In this document: positions 29,026 to 38,311 of the stretch, in pieces
Numbering within the stretch: the stretch's first letter is position 1
Layout: every line of letters begins with the position of its first letter
The notes under the pieces: model-generated
Databases searched by the model: none
The model's input: only the letters and a program-made list of their open reading frames with translations
What the model was told of the DNA's origin: nothing
Made by a program: the position numbers and the translations under genes
Assembly (NCBI GenBank): GCA_028693285.1
Contig: JAQUVQ010000012.1
Coordinates: forward strand, 1-55,689
Source: Smithellaceae bacterium
Lineage (GTDB): Bacteria > Desulfobacterota > Syntrophia > Syntrophales > Smithellaceae
Direction: 5' to 3'
Length of the DNA stretch: 55,689 bases

Positions 29026-30060
29026 TTAAAGCGTTGCCGCCTGGTTTTCCTCCAGAAACGAATTGAGCGTCAGGCGCAGGGATTCCTGCAAACCGATTTT
29101 GGGCTCCCAGCCGAGCAGTTTCCTGGCCTTTTCGATGCGGGGTTTTCTGGTGTAAATATCCTGGTAGCCTTTTCCGTAATAGACGTCCGCGGGAATTTCA
29201 ATAATATCCGAATAAACCGAATCCTGTTGATGGTCGGGGTGCTCCTGAAACAGCTTTTTGAGCAGCGCCGCCAGCTCCTTCACCGAGCATTCATTGTCCG
29301 GATTGCCGATGTTGATGATCTGATTCTTGCAGACATCCCCTTTGTTTTCCAGAATCTTCATGAGCGCCGCGATGCCGTCGTCCACGTAAGTGAAGCAGCG
29401 CTTCTGCCGGCCGCCGTCCACCAGATTGATCGGCCGCTTCAACAGCAGCTCGGCGATGAACTGCGTGACGACGCGCGAGCTTCCTTCCTTGGCCGTATCC
29501 AGCGAATCCAGCCTCGGCCCGATCCAGTTGAAGGGACGGAAAAGCGTGAATTCCAGGCTTCCCCTCGTTCCATAGGCATAAATCACACGATCCAGAAGCT
29601 GCTTGCAGCAGGAATAAATCCAGCGCTCCTTGCGAATCGGCCCGACCGACAGATAGCTTTCGTCTTCGTCAAACTCCGGATCGGAGCAGGCCCCGTAAAC
29701 CTCCGACGTAGAGGGGAAAACAACGCGCTTGCGGTATTTGACGCACTGCTTGACAATATTGACGTTCATTTCAAAATCCAGGTTATAGACGCCGATGGGG
29801 TCTTCCACGTAGGCCTTCGGAGTGGCAATCGCCACCAGCGGCATGATGACGTCGCATTTTTTGACATGGTATTCAATCCATTCCCGGTTGATGGAAATGT
29901 CCCCTTCCAAAAAATTGAAGCGGGGATTGTGCAGGGCGGCGCCGATCCGCTCCGTTCCCAGATCCATTCCAAACACCTGCCAGTCCGGCTTCTCAGCCAG
30001 AATCCGGTTGACAAGATGATGCCCGATGAACCCGTTGACGCCCAGTATTAAAATCTTCAT
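29026..30060 (-). CDS. arnA: UDP-glucuronate oxidative decarboxylase, separate ArnA C-terminal enzyme
   Basis: 344 residues. Short-chain dehydrogenase fold: NAD-binding GVNGFIGHHL at 8-17, STSEVYG with the catalytic Ser/Thr, and the Tyr-Lys pair in YSCCKQ. It matches the C-terminal half of E. coli ArnA, which oxidises and decarboxylates UDP-glucuronate to UDP-Ara4O. Here it is a free-standing protein whose start overlaps the stop of the formyltransferase gene as ATGA. UDP-xylose synthase-like enzymes are relatives, but the surrounding arn genes fix the role. Confidence 0.9.
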   Translation of the reverse strand: MKILILGVNGFIGHHLVNRILAEKPDWQVFGMDLGTERIGAALHNPRFNFLEGDISINREWIEYHVKKCDVIMPLVAIATPKAYVEDPIGVYNLDFEMNVNIVKQCVKYRKRVVFPSTSEVYGACSDPEFDEDESYLSVGPIRKERWIYSCCKQLLDRVIYAYGTRGSLEFTLFRPFNWIGPRLDSLDTAKEGSSRVVTQFIAELLLKRPINLVDGGRQKRCFTYVDDGIAALMKILENKGDVCKNQIINIGNPDNECSVKELAALLKKLFQEHPDHQQDSVYSDIIEIPADVYYGKGYQDIYTRKPRIEKARKLLGWEPKIGLQESLRLTLNSFLEENQAATL

Positions 30061-30974
30061 GTAAGTTTTTTCACCTTTCCCTGTTTAAAATAGTTCCCGA
30101 TGCCCGCATCCTTCCATCTTGCCCCGGATGCTTCGATCTCCTGAAGCCTTATAGCACCATCGCCGGTTTTCACAAGCACGGATTGCCCGTCGAGGATCAC
30201 GTCGCCCGGTCCGCCCCCGGAAACAGATGAAACCGGCCTGGCCCGCCAGATCAGAATTTTCCCGCCGTTTTCGGCAAAGGCAAACGCTCCCGGATAGGGG
30301 TCCGTCACGGCGCGGATCAAATTGTAGATTTCGACGGCGGTTCGGTCCCAGGAGATGCGCCCGTCCTCCGGTTTCCGTCCGCCGTAATAGCTTCCCCGTG
30401 ACAGGTCCTGCTTGATGCGCGGAATTTTTCCTTTCTTCATTTCGGGGAGCAGCTCGTCGAGCAGCCCGCCGGCCGCCTCGCAGAGCTTGTCGTACAGCGT
30501 TCGCGCCGTATCCTCAAAATCGATGCTCACGGCCCTCCGGCCGACGATGTCGCCCGCATCCGGTTTTTCCACCATGCAATGCAGCGTGACGCCCGTCTCT
30601 TTCTCTCCGTTGACCAGAACCCAGTTGACCGGACACCTGCCCCGGTAAGACGGCAGAAGCGAGCCGTGCAGATTGAAAGATCCGATACGGGGAATCGCCA
30701 GAACCTCCGGACGAACCATGTTCCGGTAGTAAAAGGAAAAAAGGACATCCGGCTGCATGCGTTTGATTTTTTCAATCCACTGAGGCGAGTTGACCGGATC
30801 GGTCGTGCAGCCGATTCCCTGCTTTTCCGCCCAGTCCTTCACGGAGCCGAACCAGCAGTTTTCCTTCGGGTCGTCCTCGTGCGTGAAGACGGCGGCAATG
30901 TCAAAGCCGTGCCGCCCGAGGGCCGCCAGCCCCGCCAGCCCCATATTGTGATAGGCCAGAACAATCGCTTTCAC
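30057..30974 (-). CDS. arnA: UDP-Ara4N formyltransferase, separate ArnA N-terminal enzyme
   Basis: 305 residues. It aligns with the N-terminal half of E. coli ArnA: AYHNMG near the start, FSFYYRNM, then SFNLHGSLLPSYRGRCPVNW with the catalytic Asn and His and PDAGDIV with the catalytic Asp. It uses 10-formyl-tetrahydrofolate to formylate UDP-Ara4N before transfer to undecaprenyl phosphate. The gene overlaps arnC by four bases and the decarboxylase gene by four. The last codons contain a run of six A (T6 at 30066-30071); see the findings. Confidence 0.9.
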   Translation of the reverse strand: MKAIVLAYHNMGLAGLAALGRHGFDIAAVFTHEDDPKENCWFGSVKDWAEKQGIGCTTDPVNSPQWIEKIKRMQPDVLFSFYYRNMVRPEVLAIPRIGSFNLHGSLLPSYRGRCPVNWVLVNGEKETGVTLHCMVEKPDAGDIVGRRAVSIDFEDTARTLYDKLCEAAGGLLDELLPEMKKGKIPRIKQDLSRGSYYGGRKPEDGRISWDRTAVEIYNLIRAVTDPYPGAFAFAENGGKILIWRARPVSSVSGGGPGDVILDGQSVLVKTGDGAIRLQEIEASGARWKDAGIGNYFKQGKVKKLT

Positions 30975-31921
30975 GGACGGTCACCCTCATGACCGTAAAC
31001 GCGTTCGATCACGAATTCCGGCCTTTTGCGGACTTCCCGAAAGATCCGGCCGATATATTCGCCGATCACGCCCAGAGCAAAAAACTGAAGGCCGACAAAG
31101 ACGAACAAAATCGCAAACAGCGTGAAAATCCCTTCCGCCGCCCAGCGCACGCCGTACACCAGGCGGGCAATTGCCAGAAACGCGCCGAAGCACACGCCCA
31201 GAAGCGACATCAGAATCCCGCCGTACATGATCAGCTTGATCGGAAAATCCGAAAAGGACGCCACCAGGTCGAACTGAAGATTGATCAGTTTGCGAAGCGG
31301 ATAGTTGGATTTTCCCCCGAAGCGCTCTTCGTGCGCCACTTCGATTTCCGTGACGCGCTTGGCGAAAACGGTGGCCAGAGCGGGAATAAAGGTCGCCTGT
31401 TCGTGGCAGTCGAGCATCCGCTCCACCACCGGGCGGCTGTAGGCCCGCAGCATGCAGCCCCAGTCGCGCATGCTCACGCCGGTGATTTTCCGCGCGACCA
31501 CATTGATCATTTTGGAGGGCAGAATGCGCAGAAAAGAATCCTTGCGGCTCTTGCGGATCGTGCCGACCACGTCGTATTCCCCCTCTTCCATCGTACGGAC
31601 CAGGTTGGGGATTTCTTCGGGAGGGTTCTGCAGGTCCGCGTCCATCGTCAGCACGATGTCGCCCCGCATCACCGAAAACCCCGCCATGATGGCGGCGTGC
31701 TGGCCGTAGTTGCGCGTCAGCTCCACCACCCGGACCGACGGGTGCGACGTGAACTCCTTCAAAAGGGCCAGCGACCGGTCGCGGCTGCCGTCGTCCACCA
31801 GGATAATTTCAAACGGTTTGGCCAGAGACTCCATCACCGGGAGCAGACGGCCCATCAGCGCCTGGATATTGGCCTCCTCGTTGTACACCGGAATCACCAC
31901 CGAGATCCGAATCTCAGACAT
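30971..31921 (-). CDS. arnC: Undecaprenyl-phosphate 4-deoxy-4-formamido-L-arabinose transferase
   Basis: 316 residues. An N-terminal GT2 domain (VVIPVYNEEANIQAL, then DDGSRDRS and the metal-binding DAD in LTMDADLQNPPEE) is followed by two membrane helices (about 235-300). This is the ArnC layout and is shared with dolichol-phosphate-mannose synthases; the operon supports ArnC. It transfers Ara4FN from UDP to the C55 carrier on the cytoplasmic face of the inner membrane. It overlaps arnB by eight bases. Confidence 0.9.
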   Translation of the reverse strand: MSEIRISVVIPVYNEEANIQALMGRLLPVMESLAKPFEIILVDDGSRDRSLALLKEFTSHPSVRVVELTRNYGQHAAIMAGFSVMRGDIVLTMDADLQNPPEEIPNLVRTMEEGEYDVVGTIRKSRKDSFLRILPSKMINVVARKITGVSMRDWGCMLRAYSRPVVERMLDCHEQATFIPALATVFAKRVTEIEVAHEERFGGKSNYPLRKLINLQFDLVASFSDFPIKLIMYGGILMSLLGVCFGAFLAIARLVYGVRWAAEGIFTLFAILFVFVGLQFFALGVIGEYIGRIFREVRKRPEFVIERVYGHEGDRP

Positions 31922-33065
31922 TTTTCAAAATCTCCTTTATGGCTCCGCAAACGTAGTGAACATCATTTTCCGTCATATCCGGAAACAGCGGCAGGGAAAT
32001 CACTCTGCCCGCCGCCCGACTGGTTTGGGGAAGCGATCTTGCCTTTACGCCGAATTTTTTCTTTACATAAGACAAAGCGTGGGCGGGAGGAAAATGCAGA
32101 CCGTATCCGATATTGTACTGCGACAGCTTTTGCATAAAGACATCCCGCGCGATGCCCCCGACCTTGACAATGAACAAATGCCAGGCATGAACGTGGTCAT
32201 AGGACGGAACCTCCGGCAGATCGAGCCCCTTCACCCCCCGCAGTCCTTCAAGGTAAAGCCCCGCCAGCATTTGCCTGCGGGCGTTCAGCTCCCGCCACCG
32301 CTCCATCTGAGCCAGCCCCAGCGCCGCCAGGAGATCCGGCATGTTGTATTTGTAGCCAGGCACCGCGATGTCATAGGAGGGATTCCCCCCTTTGCCGTAC
32401 CTTTTCCAAGCGTCTCTTTCTATTCCATGAAATCTCAGCAGACGCAATTTCTTTTCCAGGGCGGCCTGATTCAGCGTAATCATGCCCCCTTCTCCGGTCG
32501 TAATATTCTTGATCGGGTGAAAGGAAAAGATCGCGGGATGGCCGAAGCCGCCCGCGTGCGTCCCCTTGTAATAAGTGCCGACCGCGTGGGCCGCGTCTTC
32601 AATGACCTTCAGGGAATATTTGCGGGCCAGCCGGTTGATCCGGTCCATATCCGCCGGAGCGCCGGCAAAATGAACGGGAATGATCGCCTTTGTCCGCTTC
32701 GTTATTTTTTCTTCGATTTCTTCGCAGCAAAGATTGAGCGTCCCGTAATCGATATCGACAAAGACGGGTTTTGCCTGATGCAGGGCGATCATGTTGACGG
32801 TCGAGGCAAACGTCATCGAGGGTGTGATCACTTCATCGCCGGGCCCGATGTTCAGGGCCTTCATCATCAGATGCATTCCGGCCGTGGCTGAACTGAGCGA
32901 GACGGCGCGATCCGCGCCGGTGAGCGCGCACAACTGTTCTTCAAACGCCTTGCACAAAGCGCCGGTGGTGATCCAGCCGGATTTCAGACAGGCCACCACA
33001 CCGTTGATTTCCGTCTCCCCGATGGACGGGCGGCTGAACGGCAGAAAATCTTTCCGAATCTTCAT
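31914..33065 (-). CDS. arnB: UDP-4-amino-4-deoxy-L-arabinose aminotransferase
   Basis: 383 residues of the DegT/DnrJ/EryC1/StrS PLP family. It has SGWITTGALCKAFE, the substrate loop FASTVNMI, EDAAHAVGTYYKG and the PLP lysine in FSFHPIKNITTGEGGM. In an arn operon it would convert UDP-Ara4O to UDP-Ara4N with glutamate as amino donor. It begins the enzyme order B-C-A(F)-A(D)-D and follows arnT by six bases. Confidence 0.91.
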   Translation of the reverse strand: MKIRKDFLPFSRPSIGETEINGVVACLKSGWITTGALCKAFEEQLCALTGADRAVSLSSATAGMHLMMKALNIGPGDEVITPSMTFASTVNMIALHQAKPVFVDIDYGTLNLCCEEIEEKITKRTKAIIPVHFAGAPADMDRINRLARKYSLKVIEDAAHAVGTYYKGTHAGGFGHPAIFSFHPIKNITTGEGGMITLNQAALEKKLRLLRFHGIERDAWKRYGKGGNPSYDIAVPGYKYNMPDLLAALGLAQMERWRELNARRQMLAGLYLEGLRGVKGLDLPEVPSYDHVHAWHLFIVKVGGIARDVFMQKLSQYNIGYGLHFPPAHALSYVKKKFGVKARSLPQTSRAAGRVISLPLFPDMTENDVHYVCGAIKEILKNV

Positions 33066-33071
33066 AGGGCA

Positions 33072-34751
33072 TCAATCCTTTGCCTGATTGTGAATGCGCA
33101 GCAGATAAAACGCGCCGTTTTCCCAGAGAACCTCCATTCGGGCAAACTGCGCTTGCAGCTCTTTGAGCCTTTCCGCATGTTGTGTAATACAGTAAATTTC
33201 CTTTTCCCGCCTGCCTTTTTCAAAAAATTCCTGTGTCGAAAGAAAATATGCTTTCCTTTCGGCCTCCGGCATTTTCATTATCCCGTCGCCCAGTTCGCCG
33301 AAATCCTCGACAATCGGCGTCCGTATTTTGTTATAAAAATCAATGCCATAGAAATTGACACGGTACTGATACAAAAGCCGGTCCGGCGGGATGTGCCGTG
33401 CAATCGCCTCTTTCGCCGTAAGCGCGCTGCGGTAGGGAGACAGAAAATCATTGAGCGGGAAAAGAAGTCCGGCAAGCAAAAGACAGCAAAGCAGATACAT
33501 TGTGGAAAACCAGCCCGCGCCCTTTCGGCGGCCAATCCAATCCGGAAGAAAAGTCAGAAGCCCCGCCGCCAGGAACACCGGCAGAACGCAGATCCACCAG
33601 GCATTTGAAATCATAATGACCAGCCCCCGTGAAGGGTCATGATACTGCTTCAGAACCGGCGGCAGAATAACAGCGGCGGCAATGACCAGGAACTGGCCCC
33701 ACAAAAGGAGCCGGTAAAACACTTCCCTCTTTCCGGCCGGCTCAGACGGCGCTTCTTCATGGCCGCGAAAGATGTTGCCCGCGAAAAGCGCCAGGGGCAG
33801 AAATACCGGAGCAATGTAGGTGGCCAGCTTGGAGGAAGACACGGTGTAAAAGAGAAAAACAAACAAAAACCAGACGGCCAGAAACCGGTTTTCCTCTTTC
33901 CTGAAGAGCCGCTCTTTCCATTTTGCAGGCTGCCAGGCGCGAATCAGAAAAACGGACCAGGGCAGCGTGCCGCCGATCAGCACGGGCAGGAAATAATAAA
34001 ACGGCTCCGTCTTGCCGTGCATCTGAGTCGTGAAGCGCAGGAAGTGCTCCCGCACAAAGAAAAACCACAGAAAATCCGGATTTTCTTTTTGCGCCAGATA
34101 AAGCCACGGGCAGACCACGGCCAGAAAAATCAAAATCCCCGCGGGGGAAATCAGCCGCGGAAGCGAACGCCAGCGCCCCTCCCGGATGAGCCAGATGACC
34201 AGAATGGCAAAAGGAAAGACGACGCCGACAATCCCCTTGGTCAGAAAAGCCAGGGCGCAGGCAAAATAAAACCCGCAGGCCAGCCATCTTTTCTTTTCGT
34301 CCGCCAGGGACAGGTATCCCAGCCAGATAGCCAGGCAAAGAAACAGCGTGAGCGGCATGTCCAGAATATTGATTCGGCCCAGCATGAACGGGAAGACGGA
34401 AATGGTAAGCACGGCCGCGGCATACAAGCCGGTTTTTTCATCCCGGAAGCGCCGCCCGATCCAGAATACCAGCAAAATGCACCCCCAGGCGCAAAGGCCG
34501 GAAAACAGGCGAGCGGAAAAGTCGTTTTCTCCAAAGATTTTAAAGGAGGCCGCCGTCGCCCAGGAAACCAGGGGCGGTTTTTCCAGGTAGATTGTATTTT
34601 TGATTTGGGGGGTTACATAGTTGCCCGTTTCGTTCATCGCGGCGGCAATGAGACTGTAGCGCACCTCGTCCGGCTCCATCTGGGGCAGGACCCCCAGCAG
34701 GGCGACGTAAAGAAGAAAAGGGATGATGAATAGAATGTATTTTTTCTTCAC
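33072..34751 (-). CDS. arnT: Lipid A 4-amino-4-deoxy-L-arabinose transferase (ArnT-like GT family)
   Basis: 559 residues, starting at a GTG with AGGAG 11 bases upstream. There are about eleven to thirteen predicted membrane helices. The first periplasmic loop has the acidic pair of GT-C enzymes in MEPDEVRYS, and TIYLEKPPLVSWA is the typical ArnT/PMT-like loop. ArnT moves Ara4N from undecaprenyl phosphate to lipid A phosphates in the periplasm, lowering negative charge and giving resistance to polymyxins. The assignment relies on the operon; ArnT-like proteins can carry other sugars. Confidence 0.85.
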   Translation of the reverse strand: MKKKYILFIIPFLLYVALLGVLPQMEPDEVRYSLIAAAMNETGNYVTPQIKNTIYLEKPPLVSWATAASFKIFGENDFSARLFSGLCAWGCILLVFWIGRRFRDEKTGLYAAAVLTISVFPFMLGRINILDMPLTLFLCLAIWLGYLSLADEKKRWLACGFYFACALAFLTKGIVGVVFPFAILVIWLIREGRWRSLPRLISPAGILIFLAVVCPWLYLAQKENPDFLWFFFVREHFLRFTTQMHGKTEPFYYFLPVLIGGTLPWSVFLIRAWQPAKWKERLFRKEENRFLAVWFLFVFLFYTVSSSKLATYIAPVFLPLALFAGNIFRGHEEAPSEPAGKREVFYRLLLWGQFLVIAAAVILPPVLKQYHDPSRGLVIMISNAWWICVLPVFLAAGLLTFLPDWIGRRKGAGWFSTMYLLCCLLLAGLLFPLNDFLSPYRSALTAKEAIARHIPPDRLLYQYRVNFYGIDFYNKIRTPIVEDFGELGDGIMKMPEAERKAYFLSTQEFFEKGRREKEIYCITQHAERLKELQAQFARMEVLWENGAFYLLRIHNQAKD

Positions 34752-34835
34752 TTGCGCATCAACTCCTGACGCCGGTTTTTGTTTTAAACGTTCTTCGGGC
34801 CTTCGGCCGCGCCGACTGAAACGCGTGAGCCATTT

Positions 34836-35462
34836 TTATTGCCTTGTGCCTGAATCCAGCCCGGCGCCCGCCCGGTCAAAGAAGTACTTCACCCCCAGCG
34901 TGCAGACAACCCCCACCACCGCGCCGGCAACAACGTCGCTGAGATAGTGGGACGTGAGCATCACACGGCTCGCGGCAATGACCGCGGCCGGAAGAAAAGC
35001 CCAGGCGCCGAAGCGGGGAAACAAAATGGTCAGGGCGGCCGCGAGTGAAAAAACCGTCACCGTGTGGCCCGAAGGAAAAGAATTCAGGGCGTAGCCCGTC
35101 TCAAAAAAATCAAAGCCGAATAATCCGTGGTCAAAAAGATTGACCGGCCGGTTTCTTCCGGCAATCCACTTGAGCAGGAGATTGATCAAACCGGAAGCCG
35201 AAATGCACACCAGCAGGAAGAACATTCGAATTGTCCATTTTTTGTTTTTCGCGATCAGCCAAAAGATCAGGAGCGCCGGCACAATAATCATGAAGTACCA
35301 CCTGGACTCCCCGGCCATGGTGATCCATTCCGTCGCATCCAGCACGGGCCGGCCGAGTCCGCGGCAAAAATGGACCAGCGGAATATCCCAGAAGGCGTAG
35401 GCAACCCCGGCCAGAGCGGCACCTGAGATGATCAGCGCAATCGCGATCCATCTTTTTTTCAC
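34836..35462 (-). CDS. PAP2-family membrane phosphatase
   Basis: 208 residues from a GTG that overlaps the preceding gene's stop as GTGA; AGGGAG lies 7 bases before it. The three acid-phosphatase motifs are intact: KWIAGRNRP, SFPSGHT and SRVMLTSHYLSD. There are about five membrane helices. PAP2 enzymes remove phosphates from lipids such as undecaprenyl diphosphate, phosphatidate, or lipid A (LpxE/LpxF). Its place between glycosyltransferases and arnT suggests carrier-lipid recycling or lipid A dephosphorylation; the sequence does not decide. Confidence 0.85.
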   Translation of the reverse strand: MKKRWIAIALIISGAALAGVAYAFWDIPLVHFCRGLGRPVLDATEWITMAGESRWYFMIIVPALLIFWLIAKNKKWTIRMFFLLVCISASGLINLLLKWIAGRNRPVNLFDHGLFGFDFFETGYALNSFPSGHTVTVFSLAAALTILFPRFGAWAFLPAAVIAASRVMLTSHYLSDVVAGAVVGVVCTLGVKYFFDRAGAGLDSGTRQ

Positions 35463-36904
35463 GGCTTCACTCCCTGATAATTGCGGCACCAGACAAACTC
35501 CGCCCGGTTCACTTTTGAACCGTTCAGCGTCAAATCCAAACGATCCGCCCGATCGACCTGATCGCACTTCAGAACACCCGCCACATCGATTTGTTCAAAC
35601 TCCGTATTCAGAAACAGCAGGTCATATCCCAGCGGGGATTTTTTCTGCCAGACGTCGAATTGATCCCGCCTTTCATCCATCACAAAAACCTCATGTCCGT
35701 AAGGCAGGCTGTAGTACATGACCCGGCTGCCCATCGTCCAGTTCGTCACGGCAATCGCCCCGGGACGGGAGGAAGGGTTCTGCTTCAAAAGCTCGTCGGC
35801 TTTCGCGGCTATCTCGGGGTAGCCGTAAATGTCCCTGAAGGGAGACTTGTAATCGGGAAAGGGAATGAACTTTCCGCCCAGCTCCGCATAGGCCAGCATC
35901 AGGGCGAAGAAGCTGATTCCCACGGAGACATACAGAAAATTTTTCCGCCATTTCCCGCCGGATGCCAGCAGACGCCAGGTTCCGATCGGAATGAACAGAG
36001 CGTAAAAAGCGGACGGCCAGTGAGGAAGCGTTCGTTCATACGCCGATGTAATCAGAAAAAAAACCAGGATGGTCCCGCCGAACAAAACGGACAGGCGCAG
36101 GTAGTCATTGTCGTCCCGAATGACTTTGAAAAAACCGTAAACGGCGACGATAAACAGAAACGGACTGTAAGCGCCGAACTGCGCCGCCAGCGACTCCAGA
36201 ATATTTTTAAAACTGGTCGCGAGCGATCCGAACACATGGGACCCCTGATATTTGAAACTGATGAAGTCATGGGTCGCGTTCCAGTAAAACACCGGCGACA
36301 CCAGCGCCAGTGCGATGGCCGCCGCCAAGAACCAATACGGTGAAAAAAGAACGTCGTATCGCTTTTTGAGAAGGAAGAAGACCAGCAGGGGCGGCACCAG
36401 CAGAATGGCCGTGTACTTGGCCAGGCCCATCAAGCCCAGAAGGATGCCCAGGATGATGAAATCCGCCGGCTGTTTGCGGCGCGCAAGGCGCTCCGCGGCA
36501 AAAATCAGCAGGAAAACCAGCAGGAGCAGGATGGAATCCGGCAGAAGCATCAGGCCCAGAGCATTGAGCATGAAAGAACAGTTCAACGCGAAAACGGACC
36601 ACGAAGACCAGCGAACGGAACTCGTGATCTTCATCAGCAGCGCATAGCAGCACCAGGAGGTCGCGGCAAAAAGCAAAACGGCGGGCAGCCGGGCCAAAAA
36701 TTCGTTCGTGCCGAAAATATAATAAAAAGGCGCATGGAGCCATCCCGCCAGAGGCGGATGGTCCAGATAGCTCCAGTCCAGGTATTTGGCGTACAAAACA
36801 TAGTGGGCTTCATCCACCCCCAGGCCAAACAAAGGCGCAGCGATCAGGCGGATCAGCGAAAAAAACAGGATCAGGATGATGATGGATTTCTCAGCCTTGG
36901 GCAT
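35459..36904 (-). CDS. GT39-like membrane glycosyltransferase
   Basis: 481 residues from MPKAEKSIIILILFFS, with GGAG 7 bases upstream; it overlaps the GT9 gene by 14 bases. A GT-C membrane fold with the acidic motif GLGVDEAHYVLYAKYLDW in the first loop and DHPPLAGWLHAPFY. About ten helices are followed by a soluble C-terminal domain of about 110 residues. Such enzymes use undecaprenyl-phosphate sugars. It is a second, non-ArnT member next to the arn genes, so it may add another sugar to the LPS core or to a protein. Confidence 0.8.
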   Translation of the reverse strand: MPKAEKSIIILILFFSLIRLIAAPLFGLGVDEAHYVLYAKYLDWSYLDHPPLAGWLHAPFYYIFGTNEFLARLPAVLLFAATSWCCYALLMKITSSVRWSSWSVFALNCSFMLNALGLMLLPDSILLLLVFLLIFAAERLARRKQPADFIILGILLGLMGLAKYTAILLVPPLLVFFLLKKRYDVLFSPYWFLAAAIALALVSPVFYWNATHDFISFKYQGSHVFGSLATSFKNILESLAAQFGAYSPFLFIVAVYGFFKVIRDDNDYLRLSVLFGGTILVFFLITSAYERTLPHWPSAFYALFIPIGTWRLLASGGKWRKNFLYVSVGISFFALMLAYAELGGKFIPFPDYKSPFRDIYGYPEIAAKADELLKQNPSSRPGAIAVTNWTMGSRVMYYSLPYGHEVFVMDERRDQFDVWQKKSPLGYDLLFLNTEFEQIDVAGVLKCDQVDRADRLDLTLNGSKVNRAEFVWCRNYQGVKP

Positions 36905-38120
36905 TGATGCGCTCCAGATGGGGGGCAATTGCCGCAAAAACCTGTTCGGGCTGAATCACCTGCAGACAGACATTGTCCCGGCAGGCGGTCTTGCGGTGGT
37001 TGGACGCGCTGACGCAGGGGGAGCAGGCCAGGCCCGCGTACATCGGCGTGGTGTTGCCGAGCGATCCGTAAAGCGCCGGCGTTTCCGGCCCGAAAAACAC
37101 AAAGGTCGGCAAATCGGTGACGGCGGAAAAATGCCCGGGACCGGAGTCGTTGGTCACCATGAACTCGGAGACGCTGTACAAAGCGGGCAATTGCGCAAAC
37201 CGGACTTTTCCGGCAAAATTAACGCACCGGTCGTCGCCCACCTGTTTTTGCAACTGATCGGCCTCCTGTCGTTCACTGGGATCGCCGGTAATCAAAATCA
37301 GCGCCTTCGGACATTTCTCCAGAATCATTTTCATCAGCCGGACGTAATGGGCCGGCGGCCAGCGCCTCTGAATCAGCAGTTCGCTCGCATTGGGATTGAT
37401 CAGGATGATTTTGTCCTTTTGCGGGTCAAAGCCCGCGCGGCATTCGCGAATGATCGTCAGCACGTCTTCCTTTTCGCGGGCGGAAACCGCCGCTTTGGCC
37501 AGAACAAGATCTTCGGCGAACACCTTTTTTTTGGAGTAGGGAATTTCCTCTTTTTCCGCGATCAGCGCATTGACAAGCGCGACAAAGTTCGCCGCGATGT
37601 GAATGTGGGGATTGTAGGCGACCCGATGGGTGAGGAAACTGCCGCGGTACAAACCCTCGTTGAAAAACGCGTGAAACCCGACTTTAGCGGGCGCTCCGGA
37701 AAAACCGGTCAAAAGCGCGGTCACCCGCGAGAAAAGCTCGAGGTCGATGACGGCGTCAATCTTTGTCCTGCGCGTCCAGAAAAAGAAACGAAGCGCGTCC
37801 CACATCAGCGGCACAAGCCCGTTTTCCCGAAAAGTGTAAATATTTTCATCCGGGACGGTTTTGAGCAGGTCCAGGCTGGGCTTGTTTTTTTTGAAAATGG
37901 CGAAGTAAAGATCCGCGCCGGTTTCCCGCCTCAGCTTTCTCATCGCGGGGTCCACCAGGACGGCGCTGCCCATTTCCGAGAGCTCCATGAACAAAACCCT
38001 GCGGGGCGACGCCTTGCCGGGTTTGACGAACCAGCGAACCGTTTTATGAAGCAGGGTGCCGATAAAGCAAAGGGGAACGCCAATATAATAATCGATCCGG
38101 CGCATGGTATCCACTTTCAT
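36891..38120 (-). CDS. GT9-family glycosyltransferase (LPS heptosyltransferase-like)
   Basis: 409 residues from MKVDTMRRIDYYIG; GGAG lies six bases before this ATG, and longer in-frame starts run into the promoter. A short hydrophobic segment near residue 15 may attach it to the membrane. The GT9 landmarks are LINPNASELLIQRRWP and VTNDSGPGHFSAV. Relatives add heptose or other sugars to the LPS inner core from nucleotide sugars. It is the first gene of the envelope operon, about 50 bases after a consensus promoter. Confidence 0.82.
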   Translation of the reverse strand: MKVDTMRRIDYYIGVPLCFIGTLLHKTVRWFVKPGKASPRRVLFMELSEMGSAVLVDPAMRKLRRETGADLYFAIFKKNKPSLDLLKTVPDENIYTFRENGLVPLMWDALRFFFWTRRTKIDAVIDLELFSRVTALLTGFSGAPAKVGFHAFFNEGLYRGSFLTHRVAYNPHIHIAANFVALVNALIAEKEEIPYSKKKVFAEDLVLAKAAVSAREKEDVLTIIRECRAGFDPQKDKIILINPNASELLIQRRWPPAHYVRLMKMILEKCPKALILITGDPSERQEADQLQKQVGDDRCVNFAGKVRFAQLPALYSVSEFMVTNDSGPGHFSAVTDLPTFVFFGPETPALYGSLGNTTPMYAGLACSPCVSASNHRKTACRDNVCLQVIQPEQVFAAIAPHLERINAQG

Positions 38121-38171
38121 GATCAGCTCCATTCCCTTTCGCGGCAGGCAAGTTCGGTAAAATTTGCGAGG

Positions 38172-38200
38172 AATATAGGCAAAATGCAACCGACTGTCAA
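38172..38200 (-). promoter_or_regulatory. Strong promoter for the GT9-PAP2-arn operon
   Basis: Minus strand: consensus TTGACA (38200-38195), 17 bases, TATATT (38177-38172). The nine genes from 38120 down to 28145 are mostly overlapping or close-packed; the only wider gap is 84 bases before arnT. Confidence 0.7.
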
Positions 38201-38311
38201 TAAAACAATGAACGCCTGCAGGCACAAAAGCCATTTTGCCGCCCTTCAGGTTTTCCTTGTGTAAAATTGCCGATGCGTGATAGTTTTTTCAAAATTTTTT
38301 GAAACGGCGAT

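Noticed and set aside
30989..32137. 382-codon + strand open frame across arnC/arnB
   Set aside because: Antisense to well-supported genes and rich in His, Arg and Gln, as is usual for mirror frames.
36876..38264. 462-codon + strand open frame
   Set aside because: Mirror of the GT9 gene, and it runs through that gene's promoter.
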